A DNA stretch of 64,000 nt from Lacisediminihabitans changchengi. GTDB lineage: Bacteria > Actinomycetota > Actinomycetes > Actinomycetales > Microbacteriaceae. Below the pieces are notes generated by a model that was given only the letters and a program-made list of their open reading frames with translations, ran no database searches and was not told the DNA's origin. Positions within the stretch are counted from its first letter, which is position 1. Every line of letters begins with the position of its first letter. Shown piece after piece: positions 36,906 to 45,201 of this stretch. The DNA lies in assembly GCF_016634425.1 (NCBI RefSeq), contig NZ_JAEPES010000002.1:248001-312000 (forward strand), read 5' to 3'. Both the position numbers and the translations under genes were made by a program.

Positions 36906-37919
36906 CTAACCCTTCGGTGTGAGTTGCACGACCAGAGGGCGGTGGTCGCTGCCGGTGCCGTCCAGATCGGTGACCACGCGCATCCCGGTCACGGTCCAAT
37001 TGTCGGTCGCCATGACGTGGTCGATCGGCGCTCCGAGCAGCGCGGGGAGGCGAGAGGGCCAGGTGCCGACGGCTCCGTTGTGACTCTGGATGGCGGCATC
37101 CGTGCACTCGCCGACCGTAGTTCGCGCGCCGCTGCCCAGCCCCGCGAGATGATCGAGAGTGGCGTTGAAGTCGCCCACCAGGATGGTGTTCGGGCGGGAA
37201 CAGGTCGATTTCACGAACCGGAGGTCGGAGCGCCAGTTGTCCATCTCGGCCGGTTGTGGCGCCACCGCGTGCACACCGACGATGGTCGGGCCGGAACCAT
37301 CGTCTGGCCGCAGGATCACCGTGGGCACGGTCGACGTATTGCCGACGGTCTCGTCGATGCTGTAGCCGCCGAGCGCCGTGCTGGTGAGAATGGATGTCGA
37401 CTTCGCCTTGGCGATCTCATTGAACGCGGTGGTGTGCACGGTCATCGGATGCCCCGCCTGCTCCATGAGCGCGGCGACCTGGTTCGCCGACTGGCGATCC
37501 GTCTCCGGCAGCACCACGACATCCGCCGCGTTGTTTTCGGCGAGCGTTGCGATGGTGCCGACTCCGGGAGCCGCGCCGAGGGTGTTCCACTCCACGATGG
37601 TCAGCGCTGTCGGGCTCTTCTGCTGAAATTCGGTGTCGCCGAAGCCGCGACTGCCCACAATCACCGCGCCGGCCAGGGCGAAGACGAGGAGCAGTACCCC
37701 GAGGGCGCCGCCGAGACGCCGGAATCCGCGGCTGAGCCCGGCGAGGATCAGCACGATCACGAGGCCGGCCAGGGCGATCAGAGCGGTGAGACCGCGAAAG
37801 GAGACGAACTGCACGACGACGAGGCTGCGCTCGAGCGCGAAAAGCTGCGGCCAGGTGCCAACCAGGAGCGCCGCGGCCACCGCGACGACGAGCAGCGCGG
37901 CGAACAATCGGCGGAACAT
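36906..37919 (-). CDS. Membrane-anchored endonuclease/exonuclease/phosphatase-family protein
   Basis: A 337-aa protein with three N-terminal membrane helices (about 5-25, 35-60, 68-92) and an exterior EEP domain (about 105-335). Catalytic motifs include VEWNTLGA, VLPETDR, VGDFNATLDH, GAPIDHVMAT and the terminal SDHRPLVVQL. Phosphodiesterase or sphingomyelinase-like activity outside the membrane is likely, but the substrate is unknown. It ends 11 bases before pepP starts on the same strand. It is divergent from the PHP gene with 59 bases between. Confidence 0.88.
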   Translation of the reverse strand: MFRRLFAALLVVAVAAALLVGTWPQLFALERSLVVVQFVSFRGLTALIALAGLVIVLILAGLSRGFRRLGGALGVLLLVFALAGAVIVGSRGFGDTEFQQKSPTALTIVEWNTLGAAPGVGTIATLAENNAADVVVLPETDRQSANQVAALMEQAGHPMTVHTTAFNEIAKAKSTSILTSTALGGYSIDETVGNTSTVPTVILRPDDGSGPTIVGVHAVAPQPAEMDNWRSDLRFVKSTCSRPNTILVGDFNATLDHLAGLGSGARTTVGECTDAAIQSHNGAVGTWPSRLPALLGAPIDHVMATDNWTVTGMRVVTDLDGTGSDHRPLVVQLTPKG

Positions 37920-37978
37920 CGTCGACCACCCTATCTTGGCGGGCGTGGACGGTGGTGGAGCCGCAATAGAGTGGGAGG

Positions 37979-38845
37979 ATGCCCCCAGCCGTCCAGCACC
38001 GTGCGATCGATCTGCACACGCACAGCTCGGTGTCCGATGGAACCGAGACGCCGGCCGAGCTGATCGCCGCGGCGGTCGAGGCCGGGCTCGACACGGTGGC
38101 CATCACCGACCACGACTCGACAACCGGCTGGGCCGAGGCCTTCGCCGCCGCGTCCGGCACCGGTCTCACGGTCATCCCGGGCATGGAGCTGAGCACCAAC
38201 TACGGGCCGGCCAGCGTGCACATGCTCGCCTACCTCTTCAACCCGCTCGACGGCGGGATAATCGCGGAGACCGCGCGCATCCGCGACGGTAGGCTGCACC
38301 GCGCCGAGCGGATCGTGGAGAAGATCGGCGAGGACTACGACCTCAGCTGGGCCGACGTTCTCGAGCAGTCGAGTGACGGCGGCACTCTCGGTCGACCCCA
38401 TATCGCGGATGCCCTGGTCGCCCGCGGATTCGTCTCCAGTCGCGAAGAAGCCTTCGAGAGCATCCTCAACTGGCGTGGACCGTATTACGAGAAGTACTAC
38501 GCGCCGTCCCCGCTCGAGGGTGTGGCGATGATCGTCGGTGCCGGGGGAGTTCCGGTGCTCGCGCATCCCGCCACCCACGGACGGTATCGCGTCATCGAGG
38601 AGAGCGCCATTGCCGAACTGGTGGAGGCGGGCCTCGCCGGTCTCGAGATCCATCACCGTGACAACACCGCCGAAGGCAAGCGCTGGCTGTTCGAGCTCGC
38701 GGACACCTTCGACCTGATCGTGACCGGGTCGAGCGACTACCACGGCGAGGGCAAGCCGAATCGGCTCGGGGAGCACCGCACCTCGCCAGAGTCCCTCGAG
38801 CGCATCATCGCGCTCGGCACCGGCACCACGCCGTTCTCCGGCTGA
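37979..38845 (+). CDS. PHP-domain phosphoesterase
   Basis: A 288-aa metal-dependent phosphoesterase of the PHP superfamily. Motif I is DLHTHSSVSDG (about 11-21), motif II AITDHDSTTGW (about 40), motif III with PGMELS, then HPATHGRYR and GSSDYHGEGKPN near the end. The family member in E. coli (YciV/RnaAM) is a 5'-3' exonuclease or 3',5'-bisphosphate phosphatase; this may have the same role. ATG 37979 is used. A 72-bp palindrome follows. Confidence 0.9.
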   Translation: MPPAVQHRAIDLHTHSSVSDGTETPAELIAAAVEAGLDTVAITDHDSTTGWAEAFAAASGTGLTVIPGMELSTNYGPASVHMLAYLFNPLDGGIIAETARIRDGRLHRAERIVEKIGEDYDLSWADVLEQSSDGGTLGRPHIADALVARGFVSSREEAFESILNWRGPYYEKYYAPSPLEGVAMIVGAGGVPVLAHPATHGRYRVIEESAIAELVEAGLAGLEIHHRDNTAEGKRWLFELADTFDLIVTGSSDYHGEGKPNRLGEHRTSPESLERIIALGTGTTPFSG

Positions 38846-38868
38846 GCGCGCCGCGCCCGCTCCGCGTG

Positions 38869-38940
38869 GGCGATTGTGCCCGTTCGCGGCGAGTGTTGCT
38901 GCTCGAGCAGGAACAAACGCCACGAACGGGCACAATCGCC
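38869..38940. repeat. 72-bp near-perfect palindrome P1
   Basis: The arms begin GGCGATTGTGCCCGTTCG and end with the exact complement. The centre CTGCTCGAGCAG is a perfect 12-bp palindrome. Only a handful of internal mismatches interrupt arms of 36 bases. It lies between the convergent PHP and DEAD-helicase genes. A related palindrome, P2, lies at 61063-61131. Confidence 0.92.
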
Positions 38941-39043
38941 GGATGTTGCGGAGCGCGCGCTCCCGCACGCAGGAGCGCCCGCGCGACCGGAGTCGGCGGG
39001 GCGTTCGGGCGTTCGTGGCTCGCGGGAGCTGACGGGCTGCTGA

Positions 39044-40489
39044 CTACGCGGCGGGCGGCGGCGTGGGGTTGCCGGCGCCACCACGGCGCGAACGGGTGCG
39101 ACGGCGACGCGTGGGCGAGGTGCCGTCGTGCGTTCCGCCACCCTCGGCGCTCTCGCGCACGACATCCGTGGTGCCGTGATTGCGCTCGCGCGGCGGGCGC
39201 GAGCCGGAGGTGCTGGCGCGGTCGCCGCCGGAGCGGTTGGCGTCGCGGCCCCCACCCGAGCGGTTGCCATCGCGGCCGCCGGAACGACCACCGCGGTCGC
39301 CCTCGGTCACGCGGGGCTCGCGCGGACGCACGGGACCCGCGCCGGGCAGGCGACCCTTGGTGCCCTCCGGGATGTCGAGGTCGCTGTAGAGGTGCGGCGA
39401 GGAAGAGTAGGTCTCGACCGGCTCCGGCTGCTTCATCTCGAGGGCCCGGTCGATGAGAGCCCACTTGTGCAGGTCATCCCAGTCCACGAAGGTGACCGCG
39501 ATGCCGGTCTTGCCGGCGCGTCCGGTGCGGCCGGCGCGGTGCAGGTACGTGTCGTGGTCGTCGGGCACGGTGTGGTTGATGACGTGGGTGACGTCATTGA
39601 CGTCGATGCCGCGAGCCGCGACATCCGTGGCAATGAGGATGTCTTTCTTGCCGGCCTTGAACGCGGCCATGGCCCGCTCGCGCTGGTCCTGGTTGAGATC
39701 GCCGTGCACGGCGGCGGCGTTGAAGCCGCGGTCATTGAGCTCTTCGACGAGCTTCGCCGCAGCGCGCTTGGTGCGGGTGAAGATCACGGTCTTGCCGCGA
39801 CCCTCGGCCTGCAGGATGCGCGAGATGACCTCGTCCTTGTCGAGCGAGTGTGCCCGGTAGACGACGTGCTTGATGTTCGCCTGGGTGAGTCCCTCATTCG
39901 GGTCCGTCGCGCGGATGTGAATCGGACGGTTCATGAAGCGACGCGCCAGGGCAACGATCGGGCCCGGCATAGTGGCCGAGAACAGCATGGTGTGGCGGGT
40001 CGGGCTGGTCTGCGCGAACAGCTTCTCGATGTCGGCGAGGAAGCCGAGGTCGAGCATCTTGTCGGCCTCGTCGAGCACCATGACCTTGACGTCTTTCAGC
40101 GACAGCATGCGCTGGTTGGCGAGGTCGAGGAGGCGACCGGGAGTGCCGACGACGACCTGCGCGCCGGCCTTCAGCTGCTCGACCTGGCCCTCGTAGGCCT
40201 TGCCGCCGTAGATCGCGGCGACCTGGGTACCGCGGTTGGATGCAGCAAGGGTGAGGTCTTCGGCGACCTGCACGCACAGCTCGCGGGTCGGAACGACGAC
40301 GAGGGCTTTCACGCCGGGCTCGGGGTTCAGCCCGAGCTCCTGCAGCAGCGGCAGACCGAAACCGAGCGTCTTACCCGTGCCGGTCTTGGCCTGGCCGATG
40401 ATGTCCTGGCCTTCGAGGCCGAGCGGGATGGTCTGTTCTTGGATCGGGAAGGGGGAGAGGATCCCCTTGGTGGCGAGTGCGTCCACCAT
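39044..40489 (-). CDS. DEAD-box RNA helicase (RhlE-like)
   Basis: ATP-dependent RNA helicase for ribosome assembly or RNA turnover. Visible motifs are AKTGTGKT (I), PTRELC (Ia), LDEADKMLD (II), SAT (III) and HRAGRTGR (VI). The C-terminal tail (about 380-481) is basic and rich in RGG/SGG. The first ATG is at 40487-40489. However, the Q-motif phenylalanine and family-typical residues (TTFSDLNIDQD) are encoded just upstream, where no ATG, GTG or TTG exists before the stop at 40541-40543. Initiation at ATC 40523-40525 after AGGG is the best explanation; see findings. It matches M. tuberculosis Rv3211 in position. Confidence 0.92.
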   Translation of the reverse strand: MVDALATKGILSPFPIQEQTIPLGLEGQDIIGQAKTGTGKTLGFGLPLLQELGLNPEPGVKALVVVPTRELCVQVAEDLTLAASNRGTQVAAIYGGKAYEGQVEQLKAGAQVVVGTPGRLLDLANQRMLSLKDVKVMVLDEADKMLDLGFLADIEKLFAQTSPTRHTMLFSATMPGPIVALARRFMNRPIHIRATDPNEGLTQANIKHVVYRAHSLDKDEVISRILQAEGRGKTVIFTRTKRAAAKLVEELNDRGFNAAAVHGDLNQDQRERAMAAFKAGKKDILIATDVAARGIDVNDVTHVINHTVPDDHDTYLHRAGRTGRAGKTGIAVTFVDWDDLHKWALIDRALEMKQPEPVETYSSSPHLYSDLDIPEGTKGRLPGAGPVRPREPRVTEGDRGGRSGGRDGNRSGGGRDANRSGGDRASTSGSRPPRERNHGTTDVVRESAEGGGTHDGTSPTRRRRTRSRRGGAGNPTPPPAA

Positions 40490-40690
40490 GTCCTGATCGA
40501 TATTCAGATCGGAAAAAGTAGTGATGATGATGCCCTGTTCTCAAGCGGCGACGCCCGCTTTGACCTGGGGCGTGCTGAACCTCCACCAGAAATGGGAGGT
40601 AATTACGGTCAGTTTAGTCATCGAGGCCTGAGGAAGCCCCGCAGTTCGCTTGCAGCGGCCCTCCCGGCGCGCCGCCACTAGGCTTGGCGC

Positions 40691-41413
40691 GTGGTCAATT
40701 GGTTCCGTCGCCAGACGCAGCGCGTCGTAGTGCCGCGGCTGCACTCCCGCAACGAAGCCCTCGCTAATGTCAGCAAAGTCGAGCTGGCAGAGCTGACCCC
40801 AGAGCTGCTTCCCTTTCTCGCGCAGGCCGCCTATCTGCAACTGACGGTGTTCGAGACGCTCTCCACTGTTGTCACGGATGCCCCGACCGCCCGTTCGAAA
40901 GAAGCAGTCAGCCGAGTCGCGGGTTTTTCCCTCGACAAGCAGCATCGACTGGTCGTCGAGCTGCAGCGCATCAAGGGCACGGACGCCGGGTCGGCGATGC
41001 AGCCGTACGCCGAGCGGATCGACGCCTACCGCGACCGAATCCGCGGTGCAACTTGGCCGGAGGCCCTCGCCTGCGCCTACGTGACGGCCGGGCTGCTCGA
41101 CGATTTCTTCCGCCGGGTCGCGGTGGGACTTCCGTCGGATGCCAGCCGTCGCGTACTCGAGATCTTCGACTCTGAAGACGGCGAATCGATCCTGGTCGAC
41201 GAGCTGCGCGCTCTCATCGAAGCCGACCCGAAGCTCGCGTCACCCCTTGCGCTCTGGGGTCGCCGCTTGGTGGGCGACACCCTGCTCATCGTCCGTTCCG
41301 CCTTGGCATTGCCCGCGGACGGTCACTCGGAGGAGGAGCGGCTCGAGCCGGTCTTCACCGAACTGATCGCCGCACACACTCGCCGCATGGACGCGCTCGG
41401 CCTGACCGCCTAG
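40691..41413 (+). CDS. Ferritin-like-fold protein (MiaE-like, Rv3210c family)
   Basis: A 240-aa helical protein. The PYLQLTVFETL-type first helix (about 42-60) and later glutamate-bearing helices (WPEALACAYVTAGLLDDFFR, 116-135) match the actinobacterial ferritin-like family related to tRNA hydroxylase MiaE. Metal binding is likely but the substrate is unknown. GTG 40691 is used. It is divergent from the DEAD helicase with about 150 bases between, and its place next to that helicase is conserved in mycobacteria. Confidence 0.85.
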   Translation: MVNWFRRQTQRVVVPRLHSRNEALANVSKVELAELTPELLPFLAQAAYLQLTVFETLSTVVTDAPTARSKEAVSRVAGFSLDKQHRLVVELQRIKGTDAGSAMQPYAERIDAYRDRIRGATWPEALACAYVTAGLLDDFFRRVAVGLPSDASRRVLEIFDSEDGESILVDELRALIEADPKLASPLALWGRRLVGDTLLIVRSALALPADGHSEEERLEPVFTELIAAHTRRMDALGLTA

Positions 41414-41449
41414 CTGTACTGGTTCGGGCTGCCCTGACTCAGGCGCAGG

Positions 41450-41740
41450 TTAAGCGCGCTGGAGGCGCTCCAGCATTGCCTGGTCGGAGGCGGTACGCGT
41501 GCGACCGAGAACGAGGTCGGCGACCGCGGCGACGAGCGCGGCACCGACCAGGCTGACGACCCAGATCCACCCGCCGTCGAATTTCCAGCCTGCCCAGGTG
41601 AGCGCGGCCCAGACCGCAGCGGCGACGGATGCTCCGATGGCGCCGGTGAGCAGCGCCCCCTGGGTGTGACGGCGGGGGAGTACATAGCGCGCCGCGGCAC
41701 CGAGAATGGCGCCACCGAGGGTCACGAAGAGCAGTTCCAT
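41450..41740 (-). CDS. Small membrane protein, 96 aa
   Basis: Three hydrophobic segments: about 3-20, 30-49 and 57-78. They are followed by a polar C-terminal tail with GRTRTASDQAMLERLQRA. The first helix has a GAILGAAARY start. ATG 41738-41740 is used, 35 bases after the DUF3107 stop on the same strand, so the two may share a transcript. No family recognised. Confidence 0.75.
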   Translation of the reverse strand: MELLFVTLGGAILGAAARYVLPRRHTQGALLTGAIGASVAAAVWAALTWAGWKFDGGWIWVVSLVGAALVAAVADLVLGRTRTASDQAMLERLQRA

Positions 41741-41775
41741 GGCTCTACTGTGCCAGATCCCGGTGGATCGACAGG

Positions 41776-42000
41776 TTAGGAGACGAAACCGACGCGACGA
41801 GCCTCTTCCGAGCCGATCTCGGCGTAGCCGAAGGACTCGGTGGGAACGAGGTACGCGGTACCGCGGTTGTCGACGAGGGTGAAGAGCTTCGCACCGCTCT
41901 CGAGGGCGGTCGCGATGGTCTGCTGCACCTCCGCGGCCGACTGCGACGACTCGAAGCTGATCTCACGGGGGCTGTTGGTGATGCCGATACGAATGTCCAC
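41776..42000 (-). CDS. DUF3107 protein (TB9.4-like)
   Basis: A 74-aa protein starting MDIRIGITNSPREISFESSQ. This is the DUF3107 family, whose mycobacterial member is the small antigen TB9.4 (Rv3208A). It is predicted to be a single alpha/beta domain of unknown function. It is divergent from adnA with about 75 bases between, a conserved arrangement. Confidence 0.93.
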   Translation of the reverse strand: MDIRIGITNSPREISFESSQSAAEVQQTIATALESGAKLFTLVDNRGTAYLVPTESFGYAEIGSEEARRVGFVS

Positions 42001-42075
42001 GGGGAAAGATTACGACAGTCCCGGGCTCTGCCCGCGCGAGTTTCGCTGTCAGCGGTAACTACTAGCGTTGTGGGC

Positions 42076-45000
42076 ATGGCGATCAAGGGGTTCGTGCGCT
42101 CGGGGGAGGCCGCGACATCCGTTCTCCATCCGCTCGACGACTCGCAGCGGTCGGTGCTCACTCTGCCGGACGGCGCCTCCGCCGTGGTTATCGGCGCTCC
42201 CGGCACGGGTAAGACCGTGACGCTGATGGAGTTGCTCGCCGACCGCGTGCTCGTCCGCGGGTACGCCCCGGAGAGCGTGCTCGCCCTCACCTCCAGCCGG
42301 GTCACTGCTACCCGACTGCGCGACGCGATCTCGCTGCGCCTCGCCGTGCCGACCAACGGGCCGCTCGCCCGCACGGTCAACTCGCTCGCCTTCGAGATCG
42401 TGGGCAACGCCGCCCGTGACGCGAACGTTGCCGTTCCGACACTGGTCACCGGTAGCGAACAGGACTTCGACCTCGCCCAGCTCCTGCAGGGCCAACACGA
42501 TGACGACAGCGGACCGCACTGGCCGCAGCTGCTCGGCCCGCAGGTGCGGCGGCTGCGCGGCTTCCGCACCGAGCTTCGCGAGCTGATGGGGCGGGCGACC
42601 GAGTACGGCATCACGCCGCAACGGCTCCGTGCGCTCGGCACCGAGCACGACCGCCCGGAGTGGGTGGCCGCAGCAGACTTCATCGCCGAGTATCTCGCCG
42701 TGGTCAGCAGTTCCCGCCCCAGCCAGTTCGACTCGACCGAACTGGTGCAATTCGCGGTCGCCGCGATCGCCCGCGATCAGGCTGGCGCCACCGTCGACCG
42801 ATTGCGCCTCGTCGTGGTCGACGACCTGCAGGAGGCCACCCGGTCGACCATCTCATTGCTCGCTGCCCTGGCGGCGCGCGGGGTCGCCATCGTCGCTTTC
42901 GGGGATCCGGATGTCGCGGCCAACGCCTTCCGCGGTGGCGAGCCCGACGCACTCGCGCGGTTCGGGCGACTCATCGGCATCCCACAGCTGCCGACCATCA
43001 CGCTGAGCACCGCACACCGCCAGACGCCGCAGCTTCGAGACTTCACCCGCCGGGTCACCGAGCGCATCGGTACCGCCGGCGTCGTCGGACAGCGCGAGGC
43101 GGTGTCTATCGCGCCGGACGGGCCGAATCCGGTGCTCCGCATCCTCGCCGAAAGCCCCGCGCGCGAATGGGCCGCGATCGCCCGTCAGTTGCGCGAGCGT
43201 CACCTGATCGACGGGGTGCCCTGGCGCGACATGGCTGTCGTCGCGCGGAGCGGTGCTCACGTGCCGATCATCGCCCGGGCGCTCGCACTCGCCGAGGTTC
43301 CGACCCGCACCGCGGTCGGCGGCACCGCGCTGCGCGATGACCATTCCGCCCGCAGCCTGCTCACTCTGGTCGACGTCGGTATCGGACGCACACCGCTCGA
43401 TGCCGAGCTCGCGACCGAACTGTTGCTCGGCCCCTTCGGCGCGCTCGACCGGCTCGCGCTGCGCCGGTTGCGGCTTGCGCTCCGTGCCGAGGAACTCGCC
43501 GGCGGCGGAAACCGCGCGGCGGACGACCTCGTCGTCGAGGCCCTCGCAACGCCGGGCCGCTTCGCTACGATCGACCACCGCGTGGGGCGCAATGCCGACC
43601 GTCTCTCTCGCACGCTCGATGCCCTGCGGTTGGCAGCATCAGAGGGTTCCACGATCGAAGAACTGCTCTGGCTCGCCTGGGAACGCAGCGGTCTGGCCAA
43701 GGAGTGGTTCGCGCAGGCGACCAGCGCCGGCATCGTCGCCGCCGAGGCGAACCGTAACCTTGACGGCGTCGTTGCCCTGTTCACCGCGGCCAAGCGTTTC
43801 GTCGAGCGTGAGCCGACCAGCCCCGCCACCGTGTTCCTCGCGAACGTGCTCGAGGCCGAGGTTCCGGAAGACACGCTGTCTCCCCAGTCCACCGGCGACT
43901 CGGTTCTGGTCACTACGCCGTCGGGAACCGTCGGGCTCGAGTTCGACACCGTCGTGATCGCGGCGCTGCAGGAGGGCATTTGGCCGAATCTGCGGCTGCG
44001 CGGTTCGCTCCTCTATCCGCACCAGCTTGTGCGGGTCGCGACCGGACTCGACGGGGCCGTCATCGACGAGCGACGCCAGGTTCGCGACGACGAGCTGCGG
44101 ATGTTCGCGCTCGCGGTGTCGCGGGCGCGCCGCCGCGTCATCCTGGCCGCGGTCGACAACGAGGACGAGGCGGCAAGCGTCCTGTTCGCCCTGGCACCCG
44201 GCGATGCCCCCCTGGTGGATGCCGCTGCGCTGCGGCCACTCTCCCTCCGGGGTCTGACGGGGAGGTTGCGTCGGGAGCTCGCCCAGCCGAGACGGAGTTC
44301 GAGCGAGCGGGAGGCCGCGGCATCCGCTCTCTCCCTGTTGGCACGGGAGCAGGTGCCAGGGGCAGATCCTGGGCAGTGGCACGGGCTGCTCGACCCGTCG
44401 ACCACAGAGCCGCTGTTCGCCGAGGACGAGCGGGTGCCGGTCTCGCCGTCGCGGCTCGAGGCCTTCGAGAATTCGCCGGTCGACTGGTTTATCGACACGG
44501 TCGCCGGGGGCGACGCGACCGTCGCGATGGGGCTCGGCACGATCGTGCACTGGGCGATGGAGACCGCGACCGACCCGTCGGTCGACGCGGTGTGGAGGTC
44601 GATAGAAAGCCGCTGGACCGAGCTGACCTTCGAGTCGCCGTGGCTGGCCGAGCAGCAGAAGCGTGCCGCGCGAGTGTTGGCCGGCGGGGTGGCCGAGTAT
44701 CTCGCCGATTTCACACGCGACGGCAAGACACTGGTCGGTGCCGAGAGTCGGTTCTCGATCGAGTTCGAGCGGGCGACGATCAACGGCTCGATCGACCGGG
44801 TGGAGCGCGCGGCTGATGGGTCCGTGGTCATCGTCGACCTGAAGACCGGCAGCCCGATCACTCGACAGGACGTGATCGACGCGCATCCGCAGCTCGGGGC
44901 GTATCAACTGGCGTATGTGCACGGCGTGCTCGACGAGTTTCTCGAAGAGCTGGGCTCGCACAGCCCCGGCGGGGCGAAGCTGCTGTACGTGAAGCGTGGC

Positions 45001-45201
45001 AAGGGCGGCAAGCTGTACCGCGAGGGTCACCAGCCGGCGCTCGATGAGGAGCAGCTGGAGGGGTTCCGCACCCGCATCCGGCAGGCGGCGATCGGGATGG
45101 CCGCTGCCGCCTTCGAGGGAGCCGTCGAAATCGACGAGTGGGGCTCGTTCGGCGTTGCGGAGAAGAAACTGCACAGGGTGAGGTCGGTGTCGAGTGACTG
45201 A
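42076..45201 (+). CDS. adnA: AdnA-like helicase-nuclease subunit
   Basis: Subunit of the actinobacterial AdnAB complex that resects double-strand breaks. It is 1041 aa. The N-terminal UvrD-like motor has Walker A GAPGTGKT (about 40-47), but motif II reads VVVDDLQEAT rather than DExx, as expected for the less active AdnA motor. The C-terminal RecB-like nuclease (about 800-1035) keeps GSIDRVE, IVDLKTG and a QLGAYQLAY helix. ATG 42076 is used, with GTG 42070 as alternative; no ribosome site is visible, so it may be leaderless. It overlaps adnB by eight bases. Confidence 0.92.
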   Translation: MAIKGFVRSGEAATSVLHPLDDSQRSVLTLPDGASAVVIGAPGTGKTVTLMELLADRVLVRGYAPESVLALTSSRVTATRLRDAISLRLAVPTNGPLARTVNSLAFEIVGNAARDANVAVPTLVTGSEQDFDLAQLLQGQHDDDSGPHWPQLLGPQVRRLRGFRTELRELMGRATEYGITPQRLRALGTEHDRPEWVAAADFIAEYLAVVSSSRPSQFDSTELVQFAVAAIARDQAGATVDRLRLVVVDDLQEATRSTISLLAALAARGVAIVAFGDPDVAANAFRGGEPDALARFGRLIGIPQLPTITLSTAHRQTPQLRDFTRRVTERIGTAGVVGQREAVSIAPDGPNPVLRILAESPAREWAAIARQLRERHLIDGVPWRDMAVVARSGAHVPIIARALALAEVPTRTAVGGTALRDDHSARSLLTLVDVGIGRTPLDAELATELLLGPFGALDRLALRRLRLALRAEELAGGGNRAADDLVVEALATPGRFATIDHRVGRNADRLSRTLDALRLAASEGSTIEELLWLAWERSGLAKEWFAQATSAGIVAAEANRNLDGVVALFTAAKRFVEREPTSPATVFLANVLEAEVPEDTLSPQSTGDSVLVTTPSGTVGLEFDTVVIAALQEGIWPNLRLRGSLLYPHQLVRVATGLDGAVIDERRQVRDDELRMFALAVSRARRRVILAAVDNEDEAASVLFALAPGDAPLVDAAALRPLSLRGLTGRLRRELAQPRRSSSEREAAASALSLLAREQVPGADPGQWHGLLDPSTTEPLFAEDERVPVSPSRLEAFENSPVDWFIDTVAGGDATVAMGLGTIVHWAMETATDPSVDAVWRSIESRWTELTFESPWLAEQQKRAARVLAGGVAEYLADFTRDGKTLVGAESRFSIEFERATINGSIDRVERAADGSVVIVDLKTGSPITRQDVIDAHPQLGAYQLAYVHGVLDEFLEELGSHSPGGAKLLYVKRGKGGKLYREGHQPALDEEQLEGFRTRIRQAAIGMAAAAFEGAVEIDEWGSFGVAEKKLHRVRSVSSD

